Positions 45,801 through 55,928 of a stretch of 64,000 nt of DNA are shown here, piece by piece; the first letter of the stretch is position 1; the number at the start of each line of letters is the position of its first letter. The notes beneath the pieces are model-generated. The model saw only the letters and a program-made list of their open reading frames with translations. It made no database searches and was not told the origin of the DNA. Source of the DNA: Parietichytrium sp. I65-24A (Eukaryota; Sar; Bigyra; Thraustochytrida; Thraustochytriidae). The stretch is from the NCBI GenBank assembly GCA_012862575.1, contig BLSF01000041.1, positions 186,001 to 250,000 on the forward strand, read 5' to 3'. The translations under genes and the position numbers were made by a program.

Positions 45801-46611
45801 TCATTGTTGCCTCAAGATCCTCGCGAGAGTCGCAGTCCACCGAATCATCGGTCTGGATCCCGCACTTGTGCAGGATGTCGATGCAGCTGTAAGTACCAGC
45901 GTCTGCAGCGTTGGTGAACGAGTTGCCCTTGAGCCTCAGAACCTCCAGACTCGCGAGGCGATCCGTCAGATCAGGGAGATTGCCGTTCATATTGTTTGAC
46001 GGTAGGTCGATCATTTTGATTGCCTTTGGTGCACCACTTCCGCCGGAGACATAGTCGAATTCGCATACTACTTGGCCGCACTCGCACGGCGTATCTCTGT
46101 TCTCGCTGCACAGCGTCCACGCCGAGCCCCCAGTTTCGTCGTAGAGTTCGCGCCAAACGGTCAAGTCTGTATTTCCATAGCAATTCTGCATTCCGTCTGG
46201 AAGTACACATTCAACGTCTGTTTGGCACCTTGAAAAGTCCAAGCAGTAATCACCGTTCTCCAGAAGCCATGGGCCGTCACCCACCGTCAACGCGTCGTTC
46301 ACAGAGGCATCGATTTTGGTGAGTGAACTCGAGAACCCTTCCAACGCCTGTGCCGTCAGGGATCCGCTCATCCCGATGCCTTTCAGCATCAAGGTCTGAA
46401 TCGCAAAGTCAGTGTCCACCGCGACGCAAGTGACCAAATAGCAGCTGCAAGGGTCATCCCGGTACTCGTAACAAGAGCTCCACCCGGCGCCATTGGTCTC
46501 ATCGAATAGCTGCTGCCATGCGACGAGGTCCCCAGCGAGCACTTGTGCGCCAAGCGCCGCGTTTGCGCTGCCCAGGATTGCGCCTGCAGCGAATGCAAGA
46601 GTGCCTTTCAT
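42817..46611 (-). CDS. Surface protein with six Cys-rich LRR-cap-like repeats
   Basis: The product has 1264 residues: a signal peptide (about 1-18), a large ectodomain, one membrane helix (about 1017-1040, ILMIVAAILLGLTLIAFIVYW) and an acidic tail of about 226 residues. The ectodomain has six units starting near residues 29, 148, 278, 412, 560 and 701. Each reads W-x-x-L(Y/F)D-x-T-x-G-x-x-W-x-x-C, then R-x-(D/N)-PC-x-C, V-x-C, I-x-x-I-x-L, and usually NNM-x-G. This is like the N-terminal cap and first leucine-rich repeat of plant LRR receptors, repeated without a long LRR run. Units are joined by PT-rich linkers (APTxSPT), common in stramenopile surface proteins. A possible SEA-like fold precedes the membrane (about 865-1000). 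Adhesion or recognition is likely; no kinase is present. ATG 46611 gives a good signal peptide. Confidence 0.8.
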   Translation of the reverse strand: MKGTLAFAAGAILGSANAALGAQVLAGDLVAWQQLFDETNGAGWSSCYEYRDDPCSCYLVTCVAVDTDFAIQTLMLKGIGMSGSLTAQALEGFSSSLTKIDASVNDALTVGDGPWLLENGDYCLDFSRCQTDVECVLPDGMQNCYGNTDLTVWRELYDETGGSAWTLCSENRDTPCECGQVVCEFDYVSGGSGAPKAIKMIDLPSNNMNGNLPDLTDRLASLEVLRLKGNSFTNAADAGTYSCIDILHKCGIQTDDSVDCDSREDLEATMTNGALCAYSDLGAWRQMYDDLHENSAWGSCEAYRSNPCSCGSAKVTCSSGKITAINLPNNNMVGVLPVRAIEYMESLQTLNLATTSSNPNALTIPTYSESKGCIEISRCHAGTAQCTLGGVSNAVYCAAGTIVKSETRPSDVYLADFVAWKQLYDSTAGSSWSKCSNTREDPCACNIDEKRAVQCANGRITKIILRQTSLDLNTVSLAGPALRALANVGALTTFKVDNVGTNNANTVGSSPACLSFPECESSVSCAVPSGLMFCHETSAPSVAPTNTPTVAPTPQPTVAFNDLRAWHSLYDLTSGASWTHCSELRDNPCACKVSSTRYVECTGSSITKIHLESNNMVGFDVPRVRLGELQFLTELILSNDASGAANAFEAYTYDDFPCIDLPNCELEGSVCKVPGAYFCHETQAPTMATTAAPTVASLDSADLAFWHALYDGLAGDYWVSDCSREDPCNCRSPDYTKYVVCKSSHISEIVMKNNNMTGLLDIDDHVSNLSTLTRIILSSDTSSSTPNKFSNTACVTMPSCSTDFTKICDFSNTGIKYCTKEVPTASPTLFPTRAPSSAPTTKSPTTKSPTRFPTAHPTSLPTAAPTYAAQDYLFRIRFVEASFNSVTENSELHLGYLRRAFPKAHSVNVIQVSEGSVIVNFAISGYRGPNITSWFEVSNKVVGALNTTEAALLPTNKFQVEYLSAPLPDGSTAGGDIGMYPTASPTTLSPTLAPTTVGPSNSPTKGPSKTLVEEDPFNILMIVAAILLGLTLIAFIVYWYRQPSKEQKQKKMDRKASWKMDDKYTAQLDEEKRLRIIPSQKSVLSSLPPSKRGAENDDNNDDDETETQESIEVVFDDDDFERKQMANGKVSMLDPNNPQLSPIPAEPALGPSSRLGQLLRKASSQFLDPPAPLKTNDHSDDYGGAFEYNAFSPYSAKSPALVDLAIGDDDQSASYNGVPQFALRLGTPAGQTAASSGTTGTPDGEPRTMTEDDSVDGFSDEETK

Positions 46612-48807
46612 GTCGTCTTGCGCCTCGATGTCCCAAATGAATGAATAAGAATACTGCTCTGCTCTCCTCTGCACTCCACTTGCCGCACAGAGCCGTGCAA
46701 AGCGGCGAAGAACGAATGGGCAGGCCTAGCCGATCTTCAACCAACACTTGGGCTTGCAAGTTTCAATTGACTGACTGACTGAATGAATGAATGAATGAAT
46801 GATTGGTTGACTCAGGATCAATTGAACGGATGATTGACACTTATTATCCTCACACAGAGAGAGCACGTCAGTCAGCCCAACGGGCTTCTCCTTTCCCTTC
46901 CTTTCCAGCTCTACCTAATCATTCATTCACTCACTAGCCATCAGCTGGCCATACATAGCCGGCCCAGCCGGTCACACACACACCTCACTCTTACTCCTGC
47001 TCTTGCTCTTAGTGCTGTCTCCTGCGCGCAACGCCGCGATAGGGACTTGGAAATCTGGGATCTCCAAGTTCCAACCAAGCGTTGGGAGAAACAAACTACG
47101 AAACAGCAAAGCAAGGATGAAAGAAACAGAAATAGGCACTACTGAACCGTCTCGAAGGTGGGCGTTAGGTGCCTCTTTTCGTGTTTTGGGCAAGTCGATG
47201 GATGCTGATTTTGAGAATGGTGCTGACCGCGCGAGCCCATTAAAACGTCGCAAGTAGCCCACATATTCGAGCAGTTGGAGAGTAGAGGTAGAGAGAGAGG
47301 CAAACATAGCTTCTTCTTTGTTTCTCTCTTGAGCAGGGTTTGAAAAGTAGGTGTATAGTGTGGTAAGGGTTACAAAGGAAGAGTCCGACGGAGAGGGTGG
47401 GTCAATCAGTCTTTTGCCAAATCTCTTTACCAATTCTCCTCTTTCTCAATCTTTACAATTGTAAAACAAACAACTAAACAAACAAATCAGAAAAACATCT
47501 ATAACATGCAAACTTGATTCCATCCCGCCTCCGCCGATTCCGTGCGGTGGTTTGAGCTAAATTGCGGCGTAGATAATGCGGGACGAGCCAAACAAGTCCA
47601 CTGTTTATTTAGCCGGATGAAATTTGCTCCCGATCGTAAATTCCAACCTTCCTGCGAGGCCATCTGCCATTCGCTTCTCTACCAAAACGTCTGTTCAGCT
47701 CGTTCAGCGGACCTTACACATTGACAAGTCATCCGGTCACGCGGTCACAGGCACAGAAAGAGATAAGGAGAGAGAGAAAGGGTCTTCTCATCAAATTTAC
47801 CATGACACTGCCTCTTAAGAAGGCGCATAATTTACGTAGTCTTTCAGGATCCAGAAAAGTAGAGAGAGACCCTGGGAGCGGAAGTCTCAACTGTCCACGC
47901 ACTAACGTCATCACAATATCCAGCAGCGACCTGACGAACCGGCGACATGGCCTTGCGAGACAATCGCCTTCTACAGTCAGAACATTATTATCACAAATTC
48001 CAATCACTAAAACAAACCAAACAAACCAAACGAAAATCCACTTTGACAACAAGAAAATACTCTTTATCGCTCTCTCCAAAATGTCTCCGACAAATGCTAG
48101 TGAATCGTCTAATGAAACGACTAGCTGCGAGATGACCGTTTGCAATTTTTCTTTCAAAGTTCAAGTTCAAGTTTTGGCAACTTGCCAGAGAGAGTCTGCG
48201 ATAAGAAATGCTTAGAGACTGTACTCACGACCAGTACAAAGTTTCTGTGCGATTCACTATCAGTTCCTACTCGCCCGAGTAGCGTCGTGATCCACGGTCG
48301 GCAAGTTGCTGCGAGGGACGTTGGAAGAGATGTGTTCAAGTTTATAGTGCCAGTGGAAAGGATTGGGAATGTTAGGTAGTGCTTATTTTGCCACGCGATG
48401 ATAATGATGATGATGGTGATTCATTCTGTTGAGTTCGCAAGTACGCTTGTAAATAACAGCTCTGGGATGTCTGGGATTCTCACGAGGATGAATGTGTCGT
48501 GGAAGTGATGGTGAAAAACATCCAAGTCAATTTGTTGCTTGTTTATGAACCTGGAGTCTATGAAATGGAGGGCAACGGTGAAAAGGGAAAGTGAGAAAGA
48601 GAAGGAGGAAGGGGCCAAATAACTCTAACTCCTTTGCCCCCCCCCCCTTTCTCTCACCACGCAAATTTTGTTAGAGCCAGGGGCACGCAAATCTTAGCAC
48701 ATGCGTTGAAAAATTGGGATATGGTCAAAAATTGTTCACGCTCGCGTTTAAAACAACTTGCTTGTGACTATTCCTCTCCAGACTTTCCACGTGAAAAGAT
48801 ACGTTAC
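46612..48807. other. Spacer without a supported gene
   Basis: This 2.2 kb holds the upstream region of the surface protein (-) and downstream region of the macroglobulin gene (-). I see GACT/GAAT microsatellites at 46767-46804 and a C-run at 48639-48647. Open frames of 140-165 codons near 47000-47430 and 47720-48215 lack domain-like or biased composition, so I do not call them. Confidence 0.45.
46767..46804. repeat. GACT and GAAT microsatellite
   Basis: (GACT)n followed by (GAAT)n, about 155 bp upstream of the surface-protein start. Confidence 0.85.
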
Positions 48808-51800
48808 TTATGTAGAGCTGGGAAGAATTTTCAGAGAAGGCCCGCTAACCCACGAGCGAAACTCATCCTCATAGTACAAATACGCAGACGATGCGGGAGC
48901 CTGAAACTCTCCCGGAATTGTGGCGTCGAGTTCGATTGCTATGGTTTTCGATTCCCCAGGCTGCAGACCATACCAGTACAAAACGACAAAATTTGGCTGA
49001 GTCTCAAAGTAGGCAATTTTTTGTGCTTGAGAAAGCTCCCGCAATTTGTCGAAACGAGGTTCCGTTCCTGCAGGCAACCCGATTTTGGCCACTGTCATAG
49101 GCACGGATCCTGTATTGTTTAGATTGGTGACCGTAACATACATTGTTGAAAGGCCCATTTCATCCACGGCATCGGAGTTCATTTCCACCTCGAGATGTAC
49201 TTTGCACTCCTCTGCAGTCGGCGGCTGCACGACATAATAATCAAGAGAAATCATGTAGGGCACCTGGAACGAGCTTTTGCCTTGTGACTTGGCGCTCATG
49301 GAGACACTTACAGTTAGCGTCTCACCAGGTTGGAAAAGTCCGAGTTCTTCGTTTCCGAACGAAATGGTGTCGAGATTATCCGGGTCGATATCGTATGCCT
49401 TTTGCACAAATTGCTCTCCACTACGCTTTAAAATAGATACCGAGATGGTGGATGGTACCACAAAAGATTGCTTGAGCTCGTTGTACTCCACCAAAGTTTG
49501 CAGCGAGAGCGCAGTTGCCTGAGTGGACGAGAATGCGCCATTCTTGCTGCTCGATACAATGCATTCCATCGCTTGCTCGAGTACGATTCCGTAGGCGTCC
49601 AGGTCGAGCGCGTTTGCTTTGAGACCTGTAAGAACCGCCAATGCAGTCATGGCTGTCGCCTCCAAAGTTTTTGAAAGTCCACCTGACATCGTAATAGTCT
49701 CAAAACTCGTCTGGGTGGTAGAGGGCATGCAACCAGAGGAAGGGTCTTGCGCTTCCGCCAACGATTTCATGATGGTGTTCACTAAGGCTTGGTCCTTCTC
49801 AAAGTGCATGAGAATCGACGCTGTAAGAGCTCTGGAGTAGATGTCTCCGGCCGAAAGTCTTGACTTTAATGATTCCGTCTGAGCCTCGAGGTGGCTCCAT
49901 GGTACTAGCTTTGCCTTCGCCAGAGACCACAATATGTAAGCATCCGTAGTGACGTTTGGCGCCCTTCCAAATGAGTCCAGCGCCTGCTCGCTGCGCAGGA
50001 ATCCTTTGCCATCTTTGCTTCTCCGACCCAGCAGCCACGACAAAGAGCGCTGCACGAGATCTTGATTCACAAGTCCACCAAGTTCAAGCTCTGAGCGCGA
50101 CATTTCGGCGAATTGCACGAGGCCATAAGCAGTCAGCGCCTCGTGGCCCGGGTCTTTACCAAACCATTCAAAGCCGCCACTCTGTGACTCGTATGACGCG
50201 AGGCGTTCATATCCTTTGCGAAGCTGCTCCTTGGCATTTTCTATTAGTTCGAGCACCTTTTTGTCCTTCGTTTTGAGGCTGACTAGGTATCGGAGCGCGA
50301 GAACCATTGGGTAGGTCACCGAGCTTGTCTGCTCGAAGCAACCGTACGGGCTTCGAACAAGGGAAGCGATCACATCAATCATCATGCTTGCCGGAGAGAG
50401 GAAAGCTTTGAAAGAAAACCTCCCCGAGCCTTGCACAAGGTCGGCGGGCATCTTTATCTCGTAGTGCTTCGTGAGGCCAACGCCAATTTGCCCGCTACGG
50501 CCATCAACAACTGGAAACCCTTGCCAGTTCAACCCAATGCTTCGCTGAATGGCATCTGGTTGCAACTGCAAATGAGCCCCCCTAAGGCCGCTTTCAAAGC
50601 GAGGTTCGGCAGTGAGCGTAATACCAGCCAAAGCTTGCCGACCTACTGCTGCAGCATCTTTGGAAGTTGCGACCGACATCGGAACATAAAAGCGTTTCCC
50701 ACTTTCCGAAGCTTTGATTGCCACCTTGGCGTCGTACAAAAATTGCTCGATGGTTTCACCAATAATAAAGGAGCTGGCCTTCCCCGTTGCCCCCGAGGAA
50801 CCGGACGGGTCCATCTGAAGCTGAACACGGCTCGGTTTTCCGACAGAAAGCAAGTCTGACGAGTCTATACCCATGCGGATGGAGACACTTGCAATCTCGG
50901 ACGAAGATGTCTCCAAAATCACCGGCAACCAAACCTTGTCGCCTGAATAAAGCAGTGACGGCACTTTGACATCTGCACGGAGTGGGATCGATGTGGAAAG
51001 GTCGAGATTTGCTGCTCCGAGGGCACCATTGGAGTTGAACGCGCTGATTGACGCTCGGAAAGTAGTAGTAAGGTCGCTCGTGTCGAACGAAAAGGTGCAA
51101 GTAAATCGTCTGTCGATTCCTTTGGTGGTTGAAGTGGCATTCCAAAGTAGGGTTTCACTAAAGTCATTTCGCACCCCGCCTTGCACGGCCTTGTGTGCGT
51201 AAACGACTCCAACCACGAGGTAGGGATTAGCTGGCTTGAACGGTCTGCCTGGTCTCATTGGCATGCCGGGTCTGCCAAAAGCCGGCCGGTTTCCAGCAAT
51301 CGCACCAGGGAGAACCTTCGCTGCTACGTCTGGCATGGGCATATTTTCAGGAACCTCCTCCTCGTCGAAAACGCCTTCTTCCATAGCGACATCAGCATCA
51401 GCAGCACCACCAGCAGCAAAATCCCCAATCTCAAACACAGCTGCCTCGTCGTCTTCTGCCTCGTTGACCGCTACCTCCTCGTTTGCAGCGGCTGCCATCA
51501 TCATCACCGGAGCAGCACGCATGGCCATAACATTTTTATTCCTGAAAAACATATGTGGCATTTTTTCGCGGACGTATCCGGTCCCTAAAACGCGAAGAAA
51601 TTTTACATCGCCATTCTTTGGTTCCTTCAAGTAATCTTTAATGTGAGAGAAAACAAATCTTCGCCACCCAGCAGTCCCGAGGAGAAGGTCCATTTTGTCT
51701 GCATCCTGAAAATAGCTCTCGGGGTCAAAAAGCTGGCCCACCTCGGGCTCTAGATACGCAGCAGCAGGAAGCATTGGTGCACGTCTCCTCTCTTGAACAA

Positions 51801-53616
51801 GCGTCGTACGCGCAAAATCCGAGACACCTGCAAGGATGTTGGCTTGGGCAGGGGTTTCCGACCCATCCTCCTCTTTGGCAAACGTTTCTACCTCCAATGT
51901 GACAGGCGACCGAGGCGCACAGATTGAGTCGCCGACGCAGCCGTCCACGACCTTCACCTGCGCATGAATTGTGGCAATTGGGCGTCTGAAGATTAACCTT
52001 TCTGCAATTGGGACCTTTTCCGTATCCTCTCCCACAGCTGGGCCGTTGTACATAGTAAGCCGGAGGACACCGTCACCCTTTGATGTTCGAGGGGCGTTGA
52101 GAAGAACAGCCCTGGGTTTGCTCGGCTCCATGTTTTCCAAGGTGACGCGGTCGAGGAGCTCGTTGCGCTTGTAAAGACCAATGTGCACCGCGCCAGAGGC
52201 AGCGACTCGGAATGAAACCGGTTCGCCAGGCCGCAGTATAGCTTGCCCGTCCAGTACGATTACGCCTGCAGGCGGCTGTCCCGGACCGAAACTCGCTACT
52301 TGTGGCAGCTCGGCCTCCTGATTCTCCACGGAGGCGGGCTCCACGATACGAAGCTTGTACACAAACGCTGCTGAGGCAATAAATTCCGAGCTTCGAGCCT
52401 TGCCCTCGTGCGCCGTGGCGAGTGTCGCCACAGTCTTAGCGACGGACCCGTCGGGCGTCATTTCAATAATCTCTGCGCGAGCGTCCGCAGGGTCGCCAGT
52501 TTCTAGCGACTTAAACTCTGCATAGATTCGTGTGGGCATTGCGTCCACAAGCGATCCACTCTCTGGGAAGACGTTGACTTCGAGTCTTTTAGGTGACAGG
52601 GGCACCGTCCTAGACACTGCCTCCCTCACCGCACCGTCCTCCACAACAGCGGTGAGCGTTGCTGTGCGGCTGCCTTCTCCGGCTTCCTCTGGCAGCACCT
52701 GAGGCAGCTCGAGCGCCAATTCGCACTCGCCGGACGCGTCCAGCACCGCTTCCTGCGTCGCAACTACCTCCCCTCGCACGCGCAGCGTTGCGCTCACCCG
52801 CGCGTAGGCCGCCGGCGCGCCGCCCTTGGCGAGCCGCCGCACATTCTTCAGTCTCGCGGGCACCACATCGCCGGCATCAAAGCTTCTGAACAGCTCTCCT
52901 TCCGCGCCGACCTCCATGTCCATCGCGAGCTCCCGGTTCCCCACTGCGCGGGCCTGCGCGCGGACCTCGAAGCGCCTCTCCCCCGGGGCCACCGCCTGGT
53001 CCCGCGCGTTGGTCCGCAGCACGTACTCTCCTCCTGGGGCGTCCGCGGCGAGCTGGAACGCGCCCGTGAGCACCCCCCCATGCGCCGCGCCCGCGCCCGC
53101 GCCCGCCACTTCGCCCACCACCACGCGCGAGCCGTCCGGCCGCTGCAGCTGCAGCTCCTGCGCCGCCGCGTGCCGCCCTGCGTTCGGGGTCTGCTGCTCC
53201 GTGGCGCCCAGCAGCACGGCCGCCGCCCGCACCGTGTCGCCCGCGCGGTACACCGCCTTGTCCACGCTCAGCGAACACACGAACCGTTCGCCGCCCAGCT
53301 GCGGGGAAATTTCCGAGGGTTCCGAGGGTTCCGAGGGGTCCGCCTCGCGGAGAACGTTCGGGGAACGATCCGCAGCGCTGAACCTTTCGCCGCCCGCGCC
53401 GAACGGAACGAGGCTAGCCGGGCGGGACTCCCTGAGGGAGACCACTAGCAGCGCCCCCAGCGCGCACCCCGCGACGAGGAGCGCGGACAGCACGCGGCGG
53501 GAGGAGGAAGGGGCCGCGGCGGCCGGCGCGGTGGAGGGTGTCCTCGCCGAGGACGCGTTCAAGTTGGTGGGCGCATCGTGCCGCGCGGCGCTGGGCGAGT
53601 TGCTGCGCTTGCGCAT
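48808..53616 (-). CDS. Membrane-anchored alpha-2-macroglobulin with thioester
   Basis: The 1602-residue protein is an alpha-2-macroglobulin, a trap that uses a bait region and a reactive thioester to seize proteases. A basic, Ser-rich N-terminus and one hydrophobic helix (about 40-60) point to type II membrane anchoring. MG-type beta domains follow (FVCSLSVDKAVYRAGDTV, residues about 110-125). The A2M domain has the thioester motif PYGCFEQTSS with C1093 and Q1096, followed by alpha-toroid repeats such as SGGFEWFGKDPGHEALTAYGL. The CFEQ form and GFEWFG block are closer to bacterial-type macroglobulins (C-L-E-Q) than to the animal GCGEQ form, so an old transfer from bacteria is possible. A Met/Ala/Glu-rich low-complexity stretch (about 690-790) may be the bait or a linker. 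ATG 53616 is clear. The N-terminal 280 residues are very GC-rich. Confidence 0.9.
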   Translation of the reverse strand: MRKRSNSPSAARHDAPTNLNASSARTPSTAPAAAAPSSSRRVLSALLVAGCALGALLVVSLRESRPASLVPFGAGGERFSAADRSPNVLREADPSEPSEPSEISPQLGGERFVCSLSVDKAVYRAGDTVRAAAVLLGATEQQTPNAGRHAAAQELQLQRPDGSRVVVGEVAGAGAGAAHGGVLTGAFQLAADAPGGEYVLRTNARDQAVAPGERRFEVRAQARAVGNRELAMDMEVGAEGELFRSFDAGDVVPARLKNVRRLAKGGAPAAYARVSATLRVRGEVVATQEAVLDASGECELALELPQVLPEEAGEGSRTATLTAVVEDGAVREAVSRTVPLSPKRLEVNVFPESGSLVDAMPTRIYAEFKSLETGDPADARAEIIEMTPDGSVAKTVATLATAHEGKARSSEFIASAAFVYKLRIVEPASVENQEAELPQVASFGPGQPPAGVIVLDGQAILRPGEPVSFRVAASGAVHIGLYKRNELLDRVTLENMEPSKPRAVLLNAPRTSKGDGVLRLTMYNGPAVGEDTEKVPIAERLIFRRPIATIHAQVKVVDGCVGDSICAPRSPVTLEVETFAKEEDGSETPAQANILAGVSDFARTTLVQERRRAPMLPAAAYLEPEVGQLFDPESYFQDADKMDLLLGTAGWRRFVFSHIKDYLKEPKNGDVKFLRVLGTGYVREKMPHMFFRNKNVMAMRAAPVMMMAAAANEEVAVNEAEDDEAAVFEIGDFAAGGAADADVAMEEGVFDEEEVPENMPMPDVAAKVLPGAIAGNRPAFGRPGMPMRPGRPFKPANPYLVVGVVYAHKAVQGGVRNDFSETLLWNATSTTKGIDRRFTCTFSFDTSDLTTTFRASISAFNSNGALGAANLDLSTSIPLRADVKVPSLLYSGDKVWLPVILETSSSEIASVSIRMGIDSSDLLSVGKPSRVQLQMDPSGSSGATGKASSFIIGETIEQFLYDAKVAIKASESGKRFYVPMSVATSKDAAAVGRQALAGITLTAEPRFESGLRGAHLQLQPDAIQRSIGLNWQGFPVVDGRSGQIGVGLTKHYEIKMPADLVQGSGRFSFKAFLSPASMMIDVIASLVRSPYGCFEQTSSVTYPMVLALRYLVSLKTKDKKVLELIENAKEQLRKGYERLASYESQSGGFEWFGKDPGHEALTAYGLVQFAEMSRSELELGGLVNQDLVQRSLSWLLGRRSKDGKGFLRSEQALDSFGRAPNVTTDAYILWSLAKAKLVPWSHLEAQTESLKSRLSAGDIYSRALTASILMHFEKDQALVNTIMKSLAEAQDPSSGCMPSTTQTSFETITMSGGLSKTLEATAMTALAVLTGLKANALDLDAYGIVLEQAMECIVSSSKNGAFSSTQATALSLQTLVEYNELKQSFVVPSTISVSILKRSGEQFVQKAYDIDPDNLDTISFGNEELGLFQPGETLTVSVSMSAKSQGKSSFQVPYMISLDYYVVQPPTAEECKVHLEVEMNSDAVDEMGLSTMYVTVTNLNNTGSVPMTVAKIGLPAGTEPRFDKLRELSQAQKIAYFETQPNFVVLYWYGLQPGESKTIAIELDATIPGEFQAPASSAYLYYEDEFRSWVSGPSLKILPSST

Positions 53617-54485
53617 GGAAGGCGTCGATTGATGTTCGATATAAAGCGGGGCCAGGGTCGGGCGGGGGTGTACGCGGGGACGGTTTAAAGTTGTGGAAAG
53701 GGTACTCGGCGGTTACTGACTGTGGGTACTACCACAGTGAAAGTTGTCTCTTTCGAAAAGGTTTTGCTTTCGCAACTTTCTTCTCCTTTTCGTCTCCTAC
53801 ATACCATCTACTGTTAATTATTAACCAAGAATCTCTGTTCCAAAAACTGTGGGGTGGTAGTGGTTTCTAACGATAATCATTAGCATCCGCCACTGGAAGA
53901 TTTCAGCTTGGGAGACATAGCTTTCCTGTAGTGAGTACTATAAATAGGGGTTTTCAGTCAGGGGAAACAGTAGCATTTGGAGCAAGCTGAACGCGGCGAG
54001 AGGAAGAGACATCTCTCGGTGAATTGCGACAAATTCGTAGCCGGCAGTAGATGGGGAGACTAGGAGTGCAAGAGCTTGCAAGCCAAAAAGGAATAGCAAT
54101 CGATAAGAGTGTTACTAGTATTTGTTTTGCGAGCGATTTGCAAGTGTTGCAAGATGGAAATGATTTAGCAATGTAAGCGATGTAAGCGAGGTCGCCAACT
54201 TGGATGATGCGATGTTTGCGTCGTTTCTGCTCATGTCTTCTCGTATCTTTTCATACTGGCGCAAACTGCTCGTGTAGTGGAGGGTTAAAAAAAGCAGGGC
54301 AAATCAAACGCGAAAAGTTCGGACCTCGTCCCTTGGCTTCTTTAAGGTGACCGACCGCGAACTATGCTTTCAGGAGGAGACTTTCTTTCATTTCTCGAAT
54401 CACGATGGACTGAGTTGGAAATGCTTTTCTTTCTTTAGCTGTTTTAAAAGTCCAGACACTGGATCTTGTTGGTTGGGAAGTCTAA
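53617..54485. other. 5' flank of the macroglobulin gene
   Basis: No gene is seen. A TTTATAT-type element (53638-53646 on the opposite strand) lies about 25-30 bp from the macroglobulin ATG. A near-symmetrical TATAAATA at 53939-53947 is another TATA-like site, with no plus-strand gene soon after it. Confidence 0.4.
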
Positions 54486-55109
54486 TCAAAGGAAGCCGAG
54501 CGTGCCAACGTACTGAACCCCGTCAAAGCCGGAGCTTCCTCCCCAGAGGACCGGATTATGCATGGCAGAAGTGGCGCTTCCGTCTGCCGTGTTGTACATA
54601 CCGGTGGTCGTTGAGTAGTATGGCCCTCGCGAATACACGAAGAACAGCCCAAGATCGCCAGACGCTCCAGTTGCAGTCCAAAAGTCAACAAGGGGGCCGG
54701 AGGACCCATCGCTCGGAGCGGAAATGGACCTCAAAAAGGAATTTGTGCCTCGGCCAGAAGAGCTGGTGAGGAACTGTCCAAGCAACGAGCGGTCCGCGAC
54801 GGGATCTCCACCCACGGGAAGATAGTACACCTCATAGAGGTTGTAAGCGTTCGCGCCGGAGATCTGATAGCGAATGTTCCCGCTCGAGGTGTCGAGCATG
54901 AAGAAGGCTTTAGTGAGCGGGTCCCCACCACACAAGCTCGTGGACGCAGAGGACGAAGGATGGTAGGTTGTAAAGTAGTACGCGCCGTACGCGCCACTGG
55001 ATATGCTGGTGTCAGAACAGCGGAGGAGCGGAAATCTTGCCATCGCCGCGTCAGCTCCGCGGGTCATGCAGCCAAAAATGGCAAGGAATGCGAAGATGTC
55101 CAGCTTCAT
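54486..55109 (-). CDS. Small secreted Ser/Gly/Tyr-rich protein
   Basis: I do not recognise this 207-residue protein. ATG 55109 gives a clean signal peptide (KLDIFAFLAIFGCMTRGADA, about 1-22). The mature part is rich in Ser, Gly, Tyr and Phe, with only two cysteines, in LLRCSDTS and SLCGGDP, which could form one disulfide. It has a beta-rich look (AYGAYYFTTYHPSSS, LFFVYSRGPYYSTTTGMY), and a WGGSSGF...VGTLGF end. There are no membrane helices. The open frame extends upstream to about 55349, but that part is a translated His/Tyr/Pro microsatellite in the leader. It sits in a run of minus-strand surface or membrane genes. A secreted coat or wall protein is a guess. Confidence 0.65.
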   Translation of the reverse strand: MKLDIFAFLAIFGCMTRGADAAMARFPLLRCSDTSISSGAYGAYYFTTYHPSSSASTSLCGGDPLTKAFFMLDTSSGNIRYQISGANAYNLYEVYYLPVGGDPVADRSLLGQFLTSSSGRGTNSFLRSISAPSDGSSGPLVDFWTATGASGDLGLFFVYSRGPYYSTTTGMYNTADGSATSAMHNPVLWGGSSGFDGVQYVGTLGFL

Positions 55110-55928
55110 CTCTGGAGAAAGGCGATGTTCTACGTCTCCTTTTGTCAAGACTTTTGAATTCGATGTTGAGTTTTTCTCTTTCACGTTCTCCGATTTATGA
55201 TCTTTCACCGTCAGCTCAAGTTTGGGGTTTGCTTCTGATTTGGTTTTTGTTTTTGAGCCACGACAGGGCCGGAGTGCCTTGCAAGTCCACACGATGGACG
55301 GATGTATATATGGATGTATGTATGGATGGAAGTTAAGATCCCTGCACACAAGATTCGAGAGCGTTTTTTTCGTTGAGGCGGTCCTTAATTTGGCGGGTTA
55401 CCTTCTCAGGCAATACTGTACTGAGTACCGCGTGCACTACAACTCGCACTTTTGAGCCAAAAGTGCAAACCTCTGGCAACGGAATGTCCCGACAGGACAG
55501 CCGGCACACACCACCCCGCCGAATTTGCCAACTTGTTCCCATACACTTTTACATTCGTAATAGCTGTTCTTTGAAAGCGCATACAGATCTCAGAGCCACG
55601 CCTTTCGAAATCTTCAGAAAAGAGCCATGGTTGTAAGGCAAGCTAGGGCTACTTTAACGTATCGGATAGAGACTCTCTAGGCCGCGTGTCAATTAACGGA
55701 TACCTCGCGAAGAGAGATGTAAGGCTCGTTCATTTTACAGGAATGTCCCTGCGGGCCGTGCGAAACTTTGAAATGACAGGTTGTTGAACTTAGAACGAAT
55801 AGGAGTAAGGAACCAGCACAGCGAGTGTGGATAGAAAAAAAGAAAGATGGAAACTCGAGCTGTTAATTAACAGAGGTTTACGCTTGAATATATGGTACGC
55901 AGGAGAGGGAGGTCGCACTTTGCGACCT
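55110..55928. other. Spacer with GGATGTAT repeats
   Basis: This holds the leader of the secreted protein, with a TATGGATG-type repeat at about 55298-55330, and the 3' end of the C2-REEP gene. No other gene is seen. Confidence 0.5.

Noticed and set aside
46972-48215. Frames of 142-164 codons in the 46.6-48.8 kb spacer
   Set aside because: No domain, signal, or regular composition; overlapping frames on both strands are equally long.
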